Positions 10,520 through 22,612 of a DNA stretch of 64,000 nucleotides are shown in pieces (position 1 is the stretch's first letter; each line of letters starts with the position of its first letter). The stretch is taken from NCBI GenBank assembly GCA_032433595.1, contig JASWJB010000078.1:82591-146590 (forward strand). Reading direction: 5' to 3'. Both the position numbers and the translations under genes were made by a program. The notes under the pieces are model-generated. The model saw only the letters and a list, made by a program, of their open reading frames with translations, did no database searches and was not told where the DNA came from. Origin of the DNA: Conoideocrella luteorostrata (lineage: Eukaryota; Ascomycota; Sordariomycetes; Hypocreales; Clavicipitaceae).

Positions 10520-11259
10520 CTTGGGATTGACACCAAACATCAAACGGTCGAGCCGGAAATGGTGTCTGGCTGTTGTCAATGCAAAATCAAGTCATCTACA
10601 AAAGCAAGGTACTGTTCACTCTGAAATCGCCTATATGACAGGGTTCAAGCCCCAAAGGGCATTGAGAAAAAGGTAGTTATGAACTTCTCAGTTGAATCTT
10701 GCTGTGCTGCCTGAATCCCAAAAACTGTTGCTTGTGTTTGTTACGCCTGAGCCTATGCTATGGGGTATATGCTAGAAAATTAGATTGTATAACGAGTATG
10801 CGAACTTGTTGCGCTGTGTGCACTACAGAACTCCGGTCGGTATCATTGTCAGAAAATGATTTTGCTTGTCGTTTGCAATGCTGGGGCCGTCCGCCGCTTG
10901 CCCACCAAGAAATGAATAATAGTGTGATAACATATCGTATTAAGAAGGTACGGGAGTGTGTGCGTATGCGTATGCGTATGCGTGCTTTCAAAATTTTACA
11001 AGGAGACAATAGAAATGGTACATGTGCAAGTGTATGGCTTTCTCGTTAGGCTGTAATAACACCGCGCCAGAGGAACATCAATTAAACAAAGGGTGGGGGA
11101 GAGGGCCACGAACGAATCGACCCTGGCAGAACCCAGGACAACAGGAAGAGGGACCTCCCGTCCGAGAAAGGAAAATAAACCCAATCAAGTATAACTCCAG
11201 GAATGTCGACATAAGTCATAACGCGCTGTGTCGGTTGCGAATGCAGAGAGGTAAAGCAG
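10520..11259. other. Intergenic between convergent genes
   Basis: No gene supported. It contains a short GTATGC-type tandem repeat at 10961-10983. A GGTTCAAGCCC string near 10644 resembles a tRNA B box, but no cloverleaf or A box could be drawn upstream. The stretch is probably made up of the two 3' untranslated regions. Confidence 0.5.
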
Positions 11260-12955
11260 TCATCCTGCTTGCTCGGTGGTGATCTCTTCCCGCACGTGCT
11301 TGCACCATTTGAGAATGGCTGCTTCGAAGTCTTGCCAGACTTCTAGTCCATTATTGTAGACCACTCCAAGAACGTCGACCTTGAGCAGCACCTCAAACCG
11401 GAGTTCGGCCGCCTTGACCCAGTAACGAAGGTTGTCAGCGGACCGATATGGCTTCTGCGTGTCGGTGTGGAAGGTTGGGATTGCTCCGAACCGTCTCCTA
11501 GATTTATCTACCACAGCGTTGTGCAAGGTAACCAAACGCACGCCATTCTGTAGGCTCCGGAGGAACGGGGTCGGGCATTCGGAAGCTTCTGATAAAGGGA
11601 TCCAAGCCGGAAGAGGTTCTGCCTCCGGGTCCATAGACATGAGGAATGCCCTTTCTCGCTCAAACTCCCGACCAGACCAGTCACCTCGCAGCCAGATCCA
11701 GCTCTCGCGTTCAACCCGCTCAGCCAACTCCATCTCCTGCTCTTTCTTCAAAATATCAAAAACGCTTTCGACCCAGGCGGCCATAGTCTTGATCTCTTCA
11801 TCCTTCACCCCACCCTTAAAGTTTCTCGTAGCCATCTGTTTCAGTACTTCCATCACAGCCAAGAGGTCAGCCCGTATTTGCTTCTCAGACTTGATCGAGT
11901 CCAATCGATCGGGCATCTCATGTGCCGTGTAATACATCTTGGCTGCTCGGATGGCCAAAGTGACCACGTCGAGGATATGCATGCCTTGCAGTTCATACCA
12001 GCCTTGCGTGTTCTCCTCAGGCATGTTTGGCAATTGCGGGGTGTCAGGCGACACTTGAAATGAGCCAGTCTTGCGGGCCATCACTTCATCCAAGGCCTTC
12101 TCGGTGTCGTTGAGGCTTGTTTCCAGCTCTGCCTTCAATTCTTCTATCCTCGGAGGCTTGGGAATCGGCTCCTCCTTCTGATGATATGTGCTGACTGTCG
12201 GGGGCAGCATGCCCGGATCTGACTCGGCAAAGCTATCGTCAAAGTATTCTTCGTCCACATCATCTGTCGGAGATTCAACTGCGGCATTTGACTCCATGTC
12301 ATGACCGCTTAAATCAGCGGTGTTACCCGTGGAAACAACATAAGACAAGTCTGAGTCCGAGCCATCAATAATGGGAAGACTGCTCGTCCCTTCAAGGAGC
12401 GACAGGTCCAGGGTGGCGCGCTGATGGGGTCGTTTGCGAGCGAACTGGCCACCCTTGCCGTCCAAGAGGCCGGTTCTAGCAAAATAGTACTGCAAATGAG
12501 CGATGCTCCCCAAGCTCATGACGCTGTCTCTCGATCTGGCACTGGCAGCAAAATCTGTGGTTTGTGGTCGAACATATCCCCTTCGTCGGCCCTTGCTGTC
12601 CACACTATGTGTTGATTGCCTCGAAATGTTGGACACATCCGACTGTCTTGACGACCGATATGACCCGGAAGAATGGCGGGAGAAAAGTTCGCTCCCAAGG
12701 GAGTCTCGAGAGCTCACCTCAGTTCCCGACCCATGCGACATAGACGAGGCAGTTGACACGCATCGGGACAGCTCAGGACAGGCACCAATAGCTAGTGTGA
12801 GCGAGGCGTCGGGAGACGCGGGACGGTGCATCTGATGCTCGTTGACAGCAGCCATGTTGGATGTTGCAGTGTCGTATATGCCGGGAGAAAGGGGACCGTA
12901 CAAGCTATCGGAGAATGATTTCGGTAGGAATGAAGAGCGGCCAGAGCTGAGGTGC
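11260..12955 (-). CDS. Conserved-looking protein of unknown function
   Basis: No named family recognised. An open frame of about 565 codons ends at 11260. The N-terminal half is Ser-rich and disordered (repeated SSRQS, SRHSSGS), then acidic (DDVDEEYFDDSF). A Pro/Lys patch and short coiled coil (RIEELKAELETSLNDTEKALDEVM) lead into a folded, Trp- and Leu-rich helical C-terminal half, from about GWYELQGMHILDVVTLAI to the end. The frame stays open upstream of the first convenient codons to a TAA near 12998. A CTAAC branch sequence and CCAAG acceptor fall right there, so an upstream exon in 13000-13450 is likely, but no donor of the right phase was found. If transcription starts later, ATG 12855 is a possible start. 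It converges on the methyltransferase. Confidence 0.75.
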
Positions 12956-15900
12956 TTGCCAGTGCCTCCGGGTTCGTCGATGTCGTCTTGGTTGGGTTAG
13001 GAATTAGACCGCGGGCGGCCCGGTGGTTGATCTAGCGCATAAACAATATGAAGCTCAGGCTGCGGCTCGACCATGCGGCGCAAAGAGCTCCGGGCAACAA
13101 ACGAGACAGCTGCTCGTGGCGGCAGCGGAAGAGGCGGATTAAGAAGACGCTGCGTCCTCGCTCTGCGCCGGGAAAGCAAACGGTGTGTCGAGAGCGCGAT
13201 GTAAGGCTGGGAAGTGAAGATTGCGGAAGACCTGAGGAAGGCCAGAGTGGGTGATCAAGGTCAGGGGTTCGGCCACCTAGGACCGAACTGGCGATAGCCT
13301 GGTTGGCTGATGGATGGACAGGATTAGGTGTAGGAGACTCGAAATTGCGTCCAAGACGCCCGCCTGATGGTTTATACCCGGGCCTTGCCACAAAAGAGGC
13401 GGGGGAGAGACGGCTTGGCCTACTCCGTACTGAGTAGTCCGTAGTATTCGTCAATTCGGCCTGGACGAACTGTATTATATTACGGCGGAGTACTGGGCAG
13501 GGGTCGAGATTAATGAATGGTCACCGCAGGCAATCAGGAGCGGCTTGTGACAAGGAGTTAACCACGATGTTAGAAAAAAGTTGGCAGATAACCCAGCAAC
13601 GCGGTGGTCGATCTATTTCAGTTCGTGCCTGGACTTGGTGAACGGAGCAGTTGCCGCCGTGCTTGCAGATAGCGGAAAGAAACGGATATTAGTTATGAGG
13701 ATGCCTTTTTGAAAGGTTTCCAAATCCGATGCGCTGAAGAATCAAGGGTCCAGATGCATGTGTCCTGGCCGCCGAACACAAAGTTCACCCCTTGTTAATG
13801 AATGCCGGCTTTTTGCTGGACGGAGCAGCTACAGCTAGTTGGCGCTTGGCGTCCGGGTTGTCCTGAGCCAACGTAGCAAAGTGGCCAATCAGGGGCGGTT
13901 AGGACGACGGGAATGTGCCTGTTGAGGCAGGTAAGGCACCGTGTAGGTGCCGGTACCCGTTGGCGCTGTTAAAGATGTGCAGCCAGGTCAGTCAGTGCTG
14001 AACTGCTGTTGCCATTGACCATTTGTGAATATGTCTGTGACTGGCCGTTCGACATGAAAAAAAGAATAGGAAAAGAAATGCTTTCACAAACTATGCCGCG
14101 ATGGTTTTGGCACTCTTCCGCGACAAAGAAGGGTTGACTGGAACTAACGGCAGGTAGCGATGCGTGAACAAATGAATCAGTGCTGCTACAAATGGTGTGT
14201 ACCAGTACGGGCAAGGACGGCGGGGTATGCGTGGTAGGTCAAGGGTATCGGAAGGGCAGGTACGTTTCACTTATACGTCTTGCTGGGCTGCTGCCACGGT
14301 AATGCGCCGCAGGGAGTCTTTAACAACAGTCCATCAGGGCGCTGAAAATAGTCTTAAACAACTACTCCGTACTCCATACGGAGTAACCGTACTAGTATAC
14401 AACCACAATCCAGGCAGCCCTGGCATTTGAAATCGATGCTAGCACTGCCCCGTATTGAGCGCTAGATTAGGGAAGCCATATGGGTTTGGTTCTAAAGTGT
14501 CCTGGGCGTTGCTGGCTGGCCTTGCGCTGCAATGTGATGCCGTTCGTTGTCATATCCCAGGGCAACGCACGGAAGTGCCTAGTAGTGGAAGGCGCCACAG
14601 TCAGCGAGGCATCAGGCAGCCCGGTACCTGGTACCAGGCACCTGCTCCTGGTGGCCGCGTAAATCTGCACGTATTTCCGGCAACACCAGGCCTTGGCTGG
14701 AATGCGCGTCTGACCACGAGCGCCATCCCGCATATGTGCACGTTGCTATGACGGCCGTTCAAAGGAGACAAGAATGTGCTCATCTTTTCGTGCTAATAGT
14801 GCCGTGTTTGCCCACAACATCATGCTAATGTACGAAGTATACGGAGTAGCCGGTGGATCTTCCATGTTTGTCTTTTCGCACACGGTCCGGACCTACGTCC
14901 GCCCATCGGGCGGCTTTGTTCATGTTGGGGAAATCGCTGCAGGGACTGAGGAGAGGTACATTATCTACTCCGTACTGCTGGCTTCTTGTCCAATCTTGAT
15001 TTAGAGCACCAATGGATCTGGATTTACAGTTCAGACTGCGTGGCTACTGGGACATTGCACAGAGGTACCGGAGCAAAATTTTGCTGGTGGTGAACGAACC
15101 AACAACTGTTCTTGGCCCAACCCCAAGACTCCGACAAATTCGGCAGGCATGTTCGTGCATGATTGTGATGTGGTGTTATTAAAGCACAAATGCTCGAATG
15201 GATGACGACGACAGCCATCCAAATAACAGACACCATAACCTATAGCACTGATATTTCATCACTGCTCTGACACATGACGTGCCTGGTGATCATGTCGCGG
15301 CGGCGCTACTGATAACTCCAAAGAGCATACGGAGTACTCCGCACATTGGAAGTAACACTCTGAGATTGATTGGATGATCCAGGTGCTTTTACCCACCTGA
15401 GACAATTTCAAGGGAAAGGGTGCCAGACAAGCAGAGCCGGCAGTTTCGAAGGGACTGTGGTCGGGTGAACGTGTTTTTGCGGGATAATTTTGGCTATTCC
15501 GTCGGGAACAAAATTGTAAAACATTGTCTTGGGCGTGTAATACAGTGTTTTGGTTCCGGTGGCGTAATACGGGATTGTACTCCAGCCCTACAACGGCTTA
15601 CTTAAGTTGGTAGTTTGATTGTGGCGTTGTCTGAAGCAATTATCATGGATTTTGCTCGCACGAATTTCTTGTCCAACTGTTGCATTAGTTAGCCCTCAAT
15701 AGTACTTGACTGATGGCCGATAATTACTAGTATCTGCGTGGAAATTTTAGGAGTTCCACTAGACCGAAGCGCCGTACAGTTAGGAATAATGCTCTTTCCC
15801 CTTTATGCTAGAAAAAAACAGAGAGAAGAAGGAAGGAAGAGAGGAAGACGGAAAGAAGGGTCGTGGTCCCTCCGCCAGCAAAGGATGACCCACGTCAAAT

Positions 15901-16700
15901 GTCTAGGGGTGATGCTCATCTCATTCAACAGGGATAAGGCACTGGTAGTTATACAAAGTAATATCACGCCAGAAGCCGAGCTATAGTTCGTGCTACTCCG
16001 TTCGGTACATGCTGATGAACTTACTCCAGCTTGCGGTGTCATGTCATCAACGGCACGACTTCGCTCTTCGCTCTCTGGATCACATGCTGAGAGCGCCGTA
16101 GAAATACTGCAAGAGACCTGAGTGGGCAAGGTAAACTTTGCAAGGCGCGTTGGATGGAGACGCGACGACACCGTCCGATGTGTCGCACAATACGGAGTAC
16201 GGAGTACTCTTCAGAAGCAAGTAAAGCCCATCTGGCCAACCAAACCAGTCGACGACGATGACCTGGAGTGTGTCGAGTAGTTTCCATTGGCGCTGCGACA
16301 TGCATCCACTTGGTTTCTTCCTACTAGTATGATAGGTAGTGGTGGAAATGGTTTGGGTGGGCGTGATTGGGTTTTAGCTAAAACACAATGGGCAGGAACA
16401 GGACGTCAGTTACTGTGCCACGTCCGGAGTAACTAATCCGTACTCTGATGATATCAAAGAACGAACCGCCCAAGTGGTGATATGTTTGAAAGACCATGGA
16501 AGGAGATGGATATGATCAATGGTAACTACATGTTCTAGGGTTGTCTGCACATTGATCATCAGGGCGACTGGCAAAAGATGCATAACCATATTATGCAGCA
16601 CCTAGCATGGAGCCTGGAGTGTGTACTACACCAATGCATTAGGCTTTAGACCTGCCTGGAGGTTGCACCAACAGATCCCTTGGTGCATGACTGTCCATGC
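12956..16700. other. Gene-poor stretch with dispersed palindromic repeats
   Basis: The first 500 bp probably hold the upstream exon or leader of the minus-strand gene ending at 11260. Beyond about 13,500 no coding region is supported on either strand. TACTCCGTA or TACGGAGTA copies occur near 13429, 14362, 14838, 14968, 15329 and 16193. A 12-nt palindrome CCTGGTACCAGG lies at 14627-14638. Confidence 0.55.
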
Positions 16701-16817
16701 ATCTCGGAGCTTTGATGGCGAGCGCAGTATTAACTCGTTTCAGCTTCTTCTCGACACGTCCTTCTTTCTTTTTCCAAACAAGAAAGCAGCTCATCACCCA
16801 GGGCAGTCAAAAGTTGC

Positions 16818-16861
16818 GTCTTCTTATTCGCTTTTCTGAGTCTTCTCATTCGCTTTTCTGA
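16818..16861 (+). repeat. 22-bp tandem duplication
   Basis: Two adjacent 22-bp units (TTATTCGCTTTTCTGA core) differ at one or two positions. Confidence 0.85.
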
Positions 16862-17454
16862 ACACTGCCTTGCACTCGTACGCTGTAAGTTGCTCTCTGC
16901 CCAATACTTCTTCGCCAGGCCTCGGGTGGAGGCCGACGATGCGCCAGTCCCCCGTCCACATCCTTCTGCTCCCTGTCTGTCCTCGGTGTGTTCTGATCTA
17001 GGACCCGCGTGGTAATGTTAATTTGCTCTGTAACACGGAGTGTTATTATCATCATTATATTGTTGTTTGAGCTCCATCTCGCCTCGTCATCCTCTATCTT
17101 CCCTTTCTTGGCCCGTTGATCTTCCTCACTTCCTCCAACCAAACTTGGTCCCTCTTTGCCCGAGCCTGATCGAAGCCAAGCCCACCCGCGCATCAAGGGC
17201 CACAGGAACTCCTGGCAGCTCCTGGCTTCTGGCCGGTGAGCAGGTTAACTGGCGCTTTTCAGGGGGGACTGCGCAATCGGTCGTCGGTCCAGCCCAATCG
17301 ACTCCAGATTGCAGCATTTATTCGCATCGCATCAGATCAAACCAGGCTCGACGTTTTTCTCTCATCAGGCTCTAACACGTGCAGCAGAGGCATCGACGAC
17401 ACATTGACGCCAGAACCAAACGAGACCATCTCCTGCACAAAGAGCGCCACTGCT

Positions 17455-17504
17455 GCATGTCGCCGCATGTCGCCGCATGTCGCTGCACGTTGCTGCACGT
17501 TGCT
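17455..17504 (+). repeat. Five tandem copies of a 10-bp unit
   Basis: Units read GCATGTCGCC, GCATGTCGCC, GCATGTCGCT, GCACGTTGCT and GCACGTTGCT. The gradual change between units suggests stepwise duplication. It lies in the presumed KAR9 leader. Confidence 0.85.
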
Positions 17505-18224
17505 GGAGACCGACCGCACAGACTGCCGAGTAACCACATCGCAGCCCAGACAGGACCAGCCAGACAGGCAACATTCCCCTATCCTCGCAGCCTCGCATCA
17601 ACTATCACGTATCCCACCTGTACGCCGTGCGCTCACTGGAACACCACCAATAGACCTGTCAGGCGGGATCATCAGCCAAACCGTCCTTCGCCCACAGAAA
17701 AGAGTATCTACGTGGCACGCGGGTGAAGTGAATCTCTGGTTCTCTGGAGATCCCCAGTCCCGCTTTTTGCTATCTCGGGGTCAGTCATTGAAGCCCTCGC
17801 CGGAAGAGTGAATCGAACCACCCAGTTCAGCTTCATTCACTCCTTAGGCTACTTACACAGTCTATGGTCCTGCTGCCGTCTCGGCACTTGTGCAGATACC
17901 TCTCTCGTGACGGGGGGACTCGCCATTCCTGCCGGGTGATTTGACCACAGCAGCTAGTTCGTTCCAGCCTACTAGTTCAGTTAGCCAGTCGCCAGCTTAC
18001 TGGCCTACCACCCTACCAGTCACCCTCGATTGGACTATTGGACCACAACAGTCCACCCGTCCACGCCGTTCCGCGGATCCACTCCCCTGTTCCACCATTG
18101 CTCCTCACACATTGGAAGGGTTTCCGGCTCCCATCAGCGTGCAGTGAGTGTACGGAGTGCCCTCAGTGCCTGTGGCCCCTCACTACTGCTGTGCTGTACG
18201 GCGCGGGCCAGCATCTGATCGACT

Positions 18225-21200
18225 ATGACCACCCAACAGCCCATTGGTGGTGTCCTGCAACGCCCCGCCCCAGTGTTAGCACTCAGCGCTGCTATCGTCG
18301 ACAACGACCACCACGCATCAGCCTTGCCTAGCCACAACCTTGAAAACCAGCAACACCCTGACAACGGCAAGCATCAACACCAAAATGCGGTCTGCGGCGT
18401 ACTGAGCTTCACCAACGTTGCCAACGAATTAACACAACTCCCGGTCCCGCGTGCCACATTCGCGTCCGCCTCTGCCTCGATTTCCAGTGTTGCCAATCCA
18501 GACGAGGCCAAGATCATCCACATCCCTTTAGACACGCCTGCCTTGAGTCGCAGCACCACCAATAACACCAGCCGGTGCTCCAGCAGCGGCAGCTTGAACA
18601 GCTGCACCACAAATCCCTCCTACAACAGTAGCTCGGCTTACACACACGCGCCGCCCGCGTCCGTGCAGCCTCAACACCACCAACCTCCGCCTTCGGCTAT
18701 CCGCAAAACCTCGCCTGGTCTCGCCGCCAGACTCAGAGCTCTTGGGTTTGGAGCCTCCAAGCAGTCTCCCTCCCCTGCTACTTCCCAGAACCCACACGAC
18801 CATATCGGTCGTCTTAACGAACAGCAATTACGGCAACTCGACGAGAAACACCAGGCCAACTCCATTAGCTCCATCATTTCCAGGCGCGGTCGGCCTTGGA
18901 AAGGCGCGGGCGCCTCCACGTCGGCCTCGGTCAATTCGACTGCCCAACGCGTCGTCGCTGCCGAATCTCCTCAGCTGCCTGAGATACGAACGCCAGAACC
19001 GCTGGCCATGGACACGCAGAAGTACAGACTGCCAGACCATACCAATGGCAATGGTACCAAAGTAACGCTCGACACCAGACGGGAGCACATCGAACGTACA
19101 ACTCGTCCAGCTTCACCTCCAGAGGCGATTCCTCCGCCGCCGCCTCCAAAAGACACGCCGCCTCTCGCCACGCCTGTGACACCCCCGGCTGTGACGTCCC
19201 CGAGTGACTTTGTCCCTGGACTGAGTTCATACTTCACTCCAGGGCATAACCGGCCCGGCTCCATATATACGCTGTCTCGGGCCTCATTTGCGAATCAGCT
19301 TGCTCAGCTAACTTCACTTCAATTGCCCGATGCCGAATCGCTATCAAGTAAAGTATCCGCTATTCGAACAGCTCAAGTTGCTACAAAGGCTCTCGTAAAT
19401 GCCTCCGAACAAATCAGAAGCTGGATTGCCAAGGCTCAAGAGGTCATTGGCGGCCTCGACAGTGAGGATGATGTGGAATGGGCAGCCGCTGGAGGGCGGG
19501 AAGGTCTGGAGGAGGTTGAGAATGCCATCACCCGGTTCGAAGACCTTATCAACGCCTACGTCGGCGCCATTGAGCAGCTTCAGCAGCGAAATGATATTGC
19601 CCATGTGCCTTCGGAAGATCTAAAGAGGGCCGTTTCCCAAATGGAGTTGATCATCGACGAGTGGGCTCACATCCGAGCAACGCTGAACACCGTACGGGTA
19701 CAGGTTGAGATTGCTATGGAATGGGAAGAGCTGTGGAACAGTGTGCTGGGTGACATTCAGGGCGAAATGGACGAGCTTAGCCGCCTGGTTTTCGAAATGG
19801 AAGAGCGTCGCCACAAAAGCGCTGTAGCAGCGGCCGGCGCTGACGTTGACATTGGTGATTTGGAAACCATTGTTGAAGACACGCCACCACCTGGTGCAAG
19901 ACTGCAAGCTCCAAATCGCTTCAGCCTGGCCAACCTGCCCATGAGCCCTAGCTCTCCCAGCACCCCTGGTCTTTCGCAGGATGACTCAAGTCTGTTAGCC
20001 TTGTTTGCGAGGATGCAACCCTTGCGAGCATCCTTGGACTTTCTACCAATGCGCCTATCCGTATTTGAGGCCAGAGCTGAAAAGTCATTTCCCACAGCAT
20101 GCGAAGAGCTCGAAATGCGCCGCAGCGGTCTGGATGCAAGCTACAGAAAGCTAGAAAAGGATGCCGAGTCACTGCGCAAGGAATTGGGCGAGGATCGTTG
20201 GGTGATTGTGTTCCGTGGAGCTGGGCGTCAAGCGCAGAAGATGCACGAGTCTGTTCAGCGATCCTTACTTAAGCTTAGCGAAGCCATCGACATCGAAGTG
20301 CACTTGCAATTACCGCCTACAATGATGAAGAAGATAGAGAGCTACGAGGCCAAGAAGACCCATTATGGGCCCGCGATTGAACGGGTGCTTTCCATCATTG
20401 ACAAGGGCGTCAAAGACCGACTGACTGTAAATGGTGAGATTCTTCGGCTCCATCACGACATGCAGACGCGGTGGGAATCCCTGAAGGCCCAGATGCGAGA
20501 GATGGACGCTGTCGTCGACGACATTCAAGCCGACAGAAAGAGCCAACAGTTGCGAGACTCGGTATCAAGCATGCTTTCCAATGACCGATCAACTATCGGG
20601 AGCGGGCGGGATACTCCTGGTAGCTCTCCACCATCGTCGGTCATCATGACTTCTCTTGGCTTCGATCCTCATACGCCTCTACCGAAAGGCAAGGGAAGAT
20701 CACCGAACGGCAACATAAGCAATGTTCCTCAGTCTGCAGGCAGAAGGCACTCGTCTTTGCCAGCGCCGCCAGCCCACCTGAGCCGGAAGAATGGGCCAAG
20801 GCTATCGACAATTGCGAGCTCTACTGCTGCAACACCCGCCAGCAACGCGAAGACTGCTCGACGACCAGGCTGGAATGGATCCACAAACACATCCGATCTT
20901 GATACAGGGCATCACTTCAAACCTCTAAGCTTGACTACCCCAAGCCCATATTCAAAGATAACACCCAACACACAACGATCCGTGTCTGCCCTTACACCTT
21001 CATCCGCATCAAGACTTCCCACTCTCCGGGGGGGGTTTTCTCGTGCGGCCTCGGAGTCACCAAAGGTGGACGACACCCCATCCAGAGGCGGCCATTCTCG
21101 GCTCTCCTTCCGCGAACGACTCACGTCTCCTGGCCCTTACTCGCAGCAAGCTCTCTCTAAGCCGCGCTTGACTGCTCAAAGTTCCATGTCTGCACTGTCT

Positions 21201-21443
21201 TCGAAGCGACGAGTCTCGCTGCAACCGTCGGGTTCTGAGGCTGATGCAGAGGAGAACCAATTGCCCCGTCCTGCTAGCTCTTTGGCTTCAAGTCATCGAC
21301 GGACAAGCCTTTTGCCACACTTAAAGGGAAAGTCGGAAGGGAGCACTGGCCGTGCTAGTCCCCAGCTACTCGCTGGTAGTCACATGGGCGGTCGCAAGCC
21401 TGCCGTTGAGCCCAAGGATTTGAAGCCGAGATGGCGCCACTAA
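18225..21443 (+). CDS. KAR9: Kar9-family spindle-positioning protein
   Basis: In yeast Kar9 links the plus-end protein Bim1/EB1 to type V myosin, so that microtubule tips and the spindle are pulled along actin. This is one exon of 1072 residues. Residues 1-340 are disordered and Pro/Ser/His-rich. Residues about 350-800 match the helical Kar9 domain: SRASFANQLAQLTSLQLPDAE..., SEQIRSWIAKAQEVIGGLDSEDDVEWAAAGGREGLEEV, the FLPMRLSVFEARAEKSFPTACEELE segment, and ELGEDRWVIVFRGAGRQAQKMHESVQRSL. The tail is Ser/Pro/Arg-rich and basic, as in family members that bind microtubules. SASRLPTLRGG (about residue 930) is a candidate EB1-binding SxIP-like element, with Leu for Ile. Start: the first ATG of the open frame (MTTQQPIGG). 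It converges on the RecQ gene. The assignment is firm; the extent of the domain is approximate. Confidence 0.88.
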   Translation: MTTQQPIGGVLQRPAPVLALSAAIVDNDHHASALPSHNLENQQHPDNGKHQHQNAVCGVLSFTNVANELTQLPVPRATFASASASISSVANPDEAKIIHIPLDTPALSRSTTNNTSRCSSSGSLNSCTTNPSYNSSSAYTHAPPASVQPQHHQPPPSAIRKTSPGLAARLRALGFGASKQSPSPATSQNPHDHIGRLNEQQLRQLDEKHQANSISSIISRRGRPWKGAGASTSASVNSTAQRVVAAESPQLPEIRTPEPLAMDTQKYRLPDHTNGNGTKVTLDTRREHIERTTRPASPPEAIPPPPPPKDTPPLATPVTPPAVTSPSDFVPGLSSYFTPGHNRPGSIYTLSRASFANQLAQLTSLQLPDAESLSSKVSAIRTAQVATKALVNASEQIRSWIAKAQEVIGGLDSEDDVEWAAAGGREGLEEVENAITRFEDLINAYVGAIEQLQQRNDIAHVPSEDLKRAVSQMELIIDEWAHIRATLNTVRVQVEIAMEWEELWNSVLGDIQGEMDELSRLVFEMEERRHKSAVAAAGADVDIGDLETIVEDTPPPGARLQAPNRFSLANLPMSPSSPSTPGLSQDDSSLLALFARMQPLRASLDFLPMRLSVFEARAEKSFPTACEELEMRRSGLDASYRKLEKDAESLRKELGEDRWVIVFRGAGRQAQKMHESVQRSLLKLSEAIDIEVHLQLPPTMMKKIESYEAKKTHYGPAIERVLSIIDKGVKDRLTVNGEILRLHHDMQTRWESLKAQMREMDAVVDDIQADRKSQQLRDSVSSMLSNDRSTIGSGRDTPGSSPPSSVIMTSLGFDPHTPLPKGKGRSPNGNISNVPQSAGRRHSSLPAPPAHLSRKNGPRLSTIASSTAATPASNAKTARRPGWNGSTNTSDLDTGHHFKPLSLTTPSPYSKITPNTQRSVSALTPSSASRLPTLRGGFSRAASESPKVDDTPSRGGHSRLSFRERLTSPGPYSQQALSKPRLTAQSSMSALSSKRRVSLQPSGSEADAEENQLPRPASSLASSHRRTSLLPHLKGKSEGSTGRASPQLLAGSHMGGRKPAVEPKDLKPRWRH

Positions 21444-22612
21444 GACGCAAGTCGCGAGCGGTTCTGTGATTGTCAAGGATATTATTTGCGGCCATTTCTT
21501 CCCCAGAACAGCCCATGAGCTTGCGATATGACTCCACCTTAGATCGCATGGAATCTTGCGGATGTACGGAGTACACCAACCATAATTAAGCCCTTACGTT
21601 TACGGCAACGCAGATGTACTCAAAAACTTTTGTTTCACTTTTTCATATAGCGCGGCGCACTGGGTAGAATCATACACAAACGAACTCTGGAGTTGGAGCA
21701 TGGAAAATAGCTGCAGCCAATGCTTTGACGTGTACCACTTTTTTGCACAGCACTTTTTTGCTTCCACGATGGAAATACTTTTTCCTTTTCTCTTTTGTCT
21801 TGCGTGCCGCCTTTATTTCCTTCCATTTTCATGTCCATTTTCATGCCAGAGCGCATCAAGCATTTCCGCGATGCTATTATTCACTCGTACGGGCAATAAT
21901 AATATGGGCAATACGGCCTCGTCTCATGTTAATTACGCTTGTGGCTTGTTGAGTAGATTTTATCATGAGATTTTTACTTTTGCTTTGCTGCTGCTACCGC
22001 TTTGCTAAGCTCGAGTCCTATTCTAAGCTAGCGTTTTGCTACGACGACGAGCTCAACGTTGGAAGAAAATAGGGTCTCACATGACTGCATGATGGGAACG
22101 CGGTTGGGTGTGGTGTCGTATCCACATATATATTTATACCCATGTTCATTTTGCTCTGCTGCCCAAAATATCCACATCCCACATTACATGTATCATTGTG
22201 TCATATATTTCTGTATGGCCTCGGTAAATGTCATCGTAATAGTCAACCGGTGCCAAAAGTCCCGAAACACAAACACACGTAATGAGGCCATTGTGAGACG
22301 TCATAAGTTCTAGCTCATTTATAATGAAGACCCAGCGTAGGGGATTTTCGCCCAAGAAACGCCGAACAAAAAGTTTGCTGCCTGCTGAGTGGGCGCCGTC
22401 TGTACATCATAAGCCCCCTATTTACTTGACGCAGCCGCCATACCACCCAGACACACCACATATATATACACCTCACCTTGATGATTTTTGTTTTTTCATG
22501 TCAACCCATAACTCTTGTCCTTTCATCATGTATTTTTCCGGCCAGTTTCTGAACAGCAATAAGCCAGTAGGCGGGGCAGGCGGGCAGGCGAGCAAAGGCC
22601 AGCCGGGTTTTA
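21444..22612. other. Intergenic between convergent KAR9 and RecQ genes
   Basis: No gene supported. The AT-rich sequence suits two 3' untranslated regions. One TACGGAGTAC copy lies near 21564. Weak open frames on both strands lack motifs. Confidence 0.55.

Larger units (their letters stand above)
16701..18224 (+). other. Probable promoter and long leader of KAR9
   Basis: No coding region supported. Open frames in 17236-17811 and 17941-18147 have no motif and overlap repeats. A 22-bp tandem duplication lies at 16818-16861 and five copies of a 10-bp unit at 17455-17504. The C-rich, T-poor composition from 17.1 kb onward fits a long transcribed leader with several upstream ATGs, which could lower translation of KAR9; this is inference. 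Confidence 0.4.

Noticed and set aside
10639..10652. GGTTCAAGCCC, resembling a tRNA B box
   Set aside because: No A box, acceptor stem or anticodon arm could be built upstream.
14627..14638. Palindrome CCTGGTACCAGG as an operator-like site
   Set aside because: A single 12-nt palindrome in a gene-poor region, with no nearby gene start.
17236..17811. A 191-codon open frame before KAR9
   Set aside because: It includes the 10-bp tandem repeat and lacks any recognisable domain; leader sequence is more likely.
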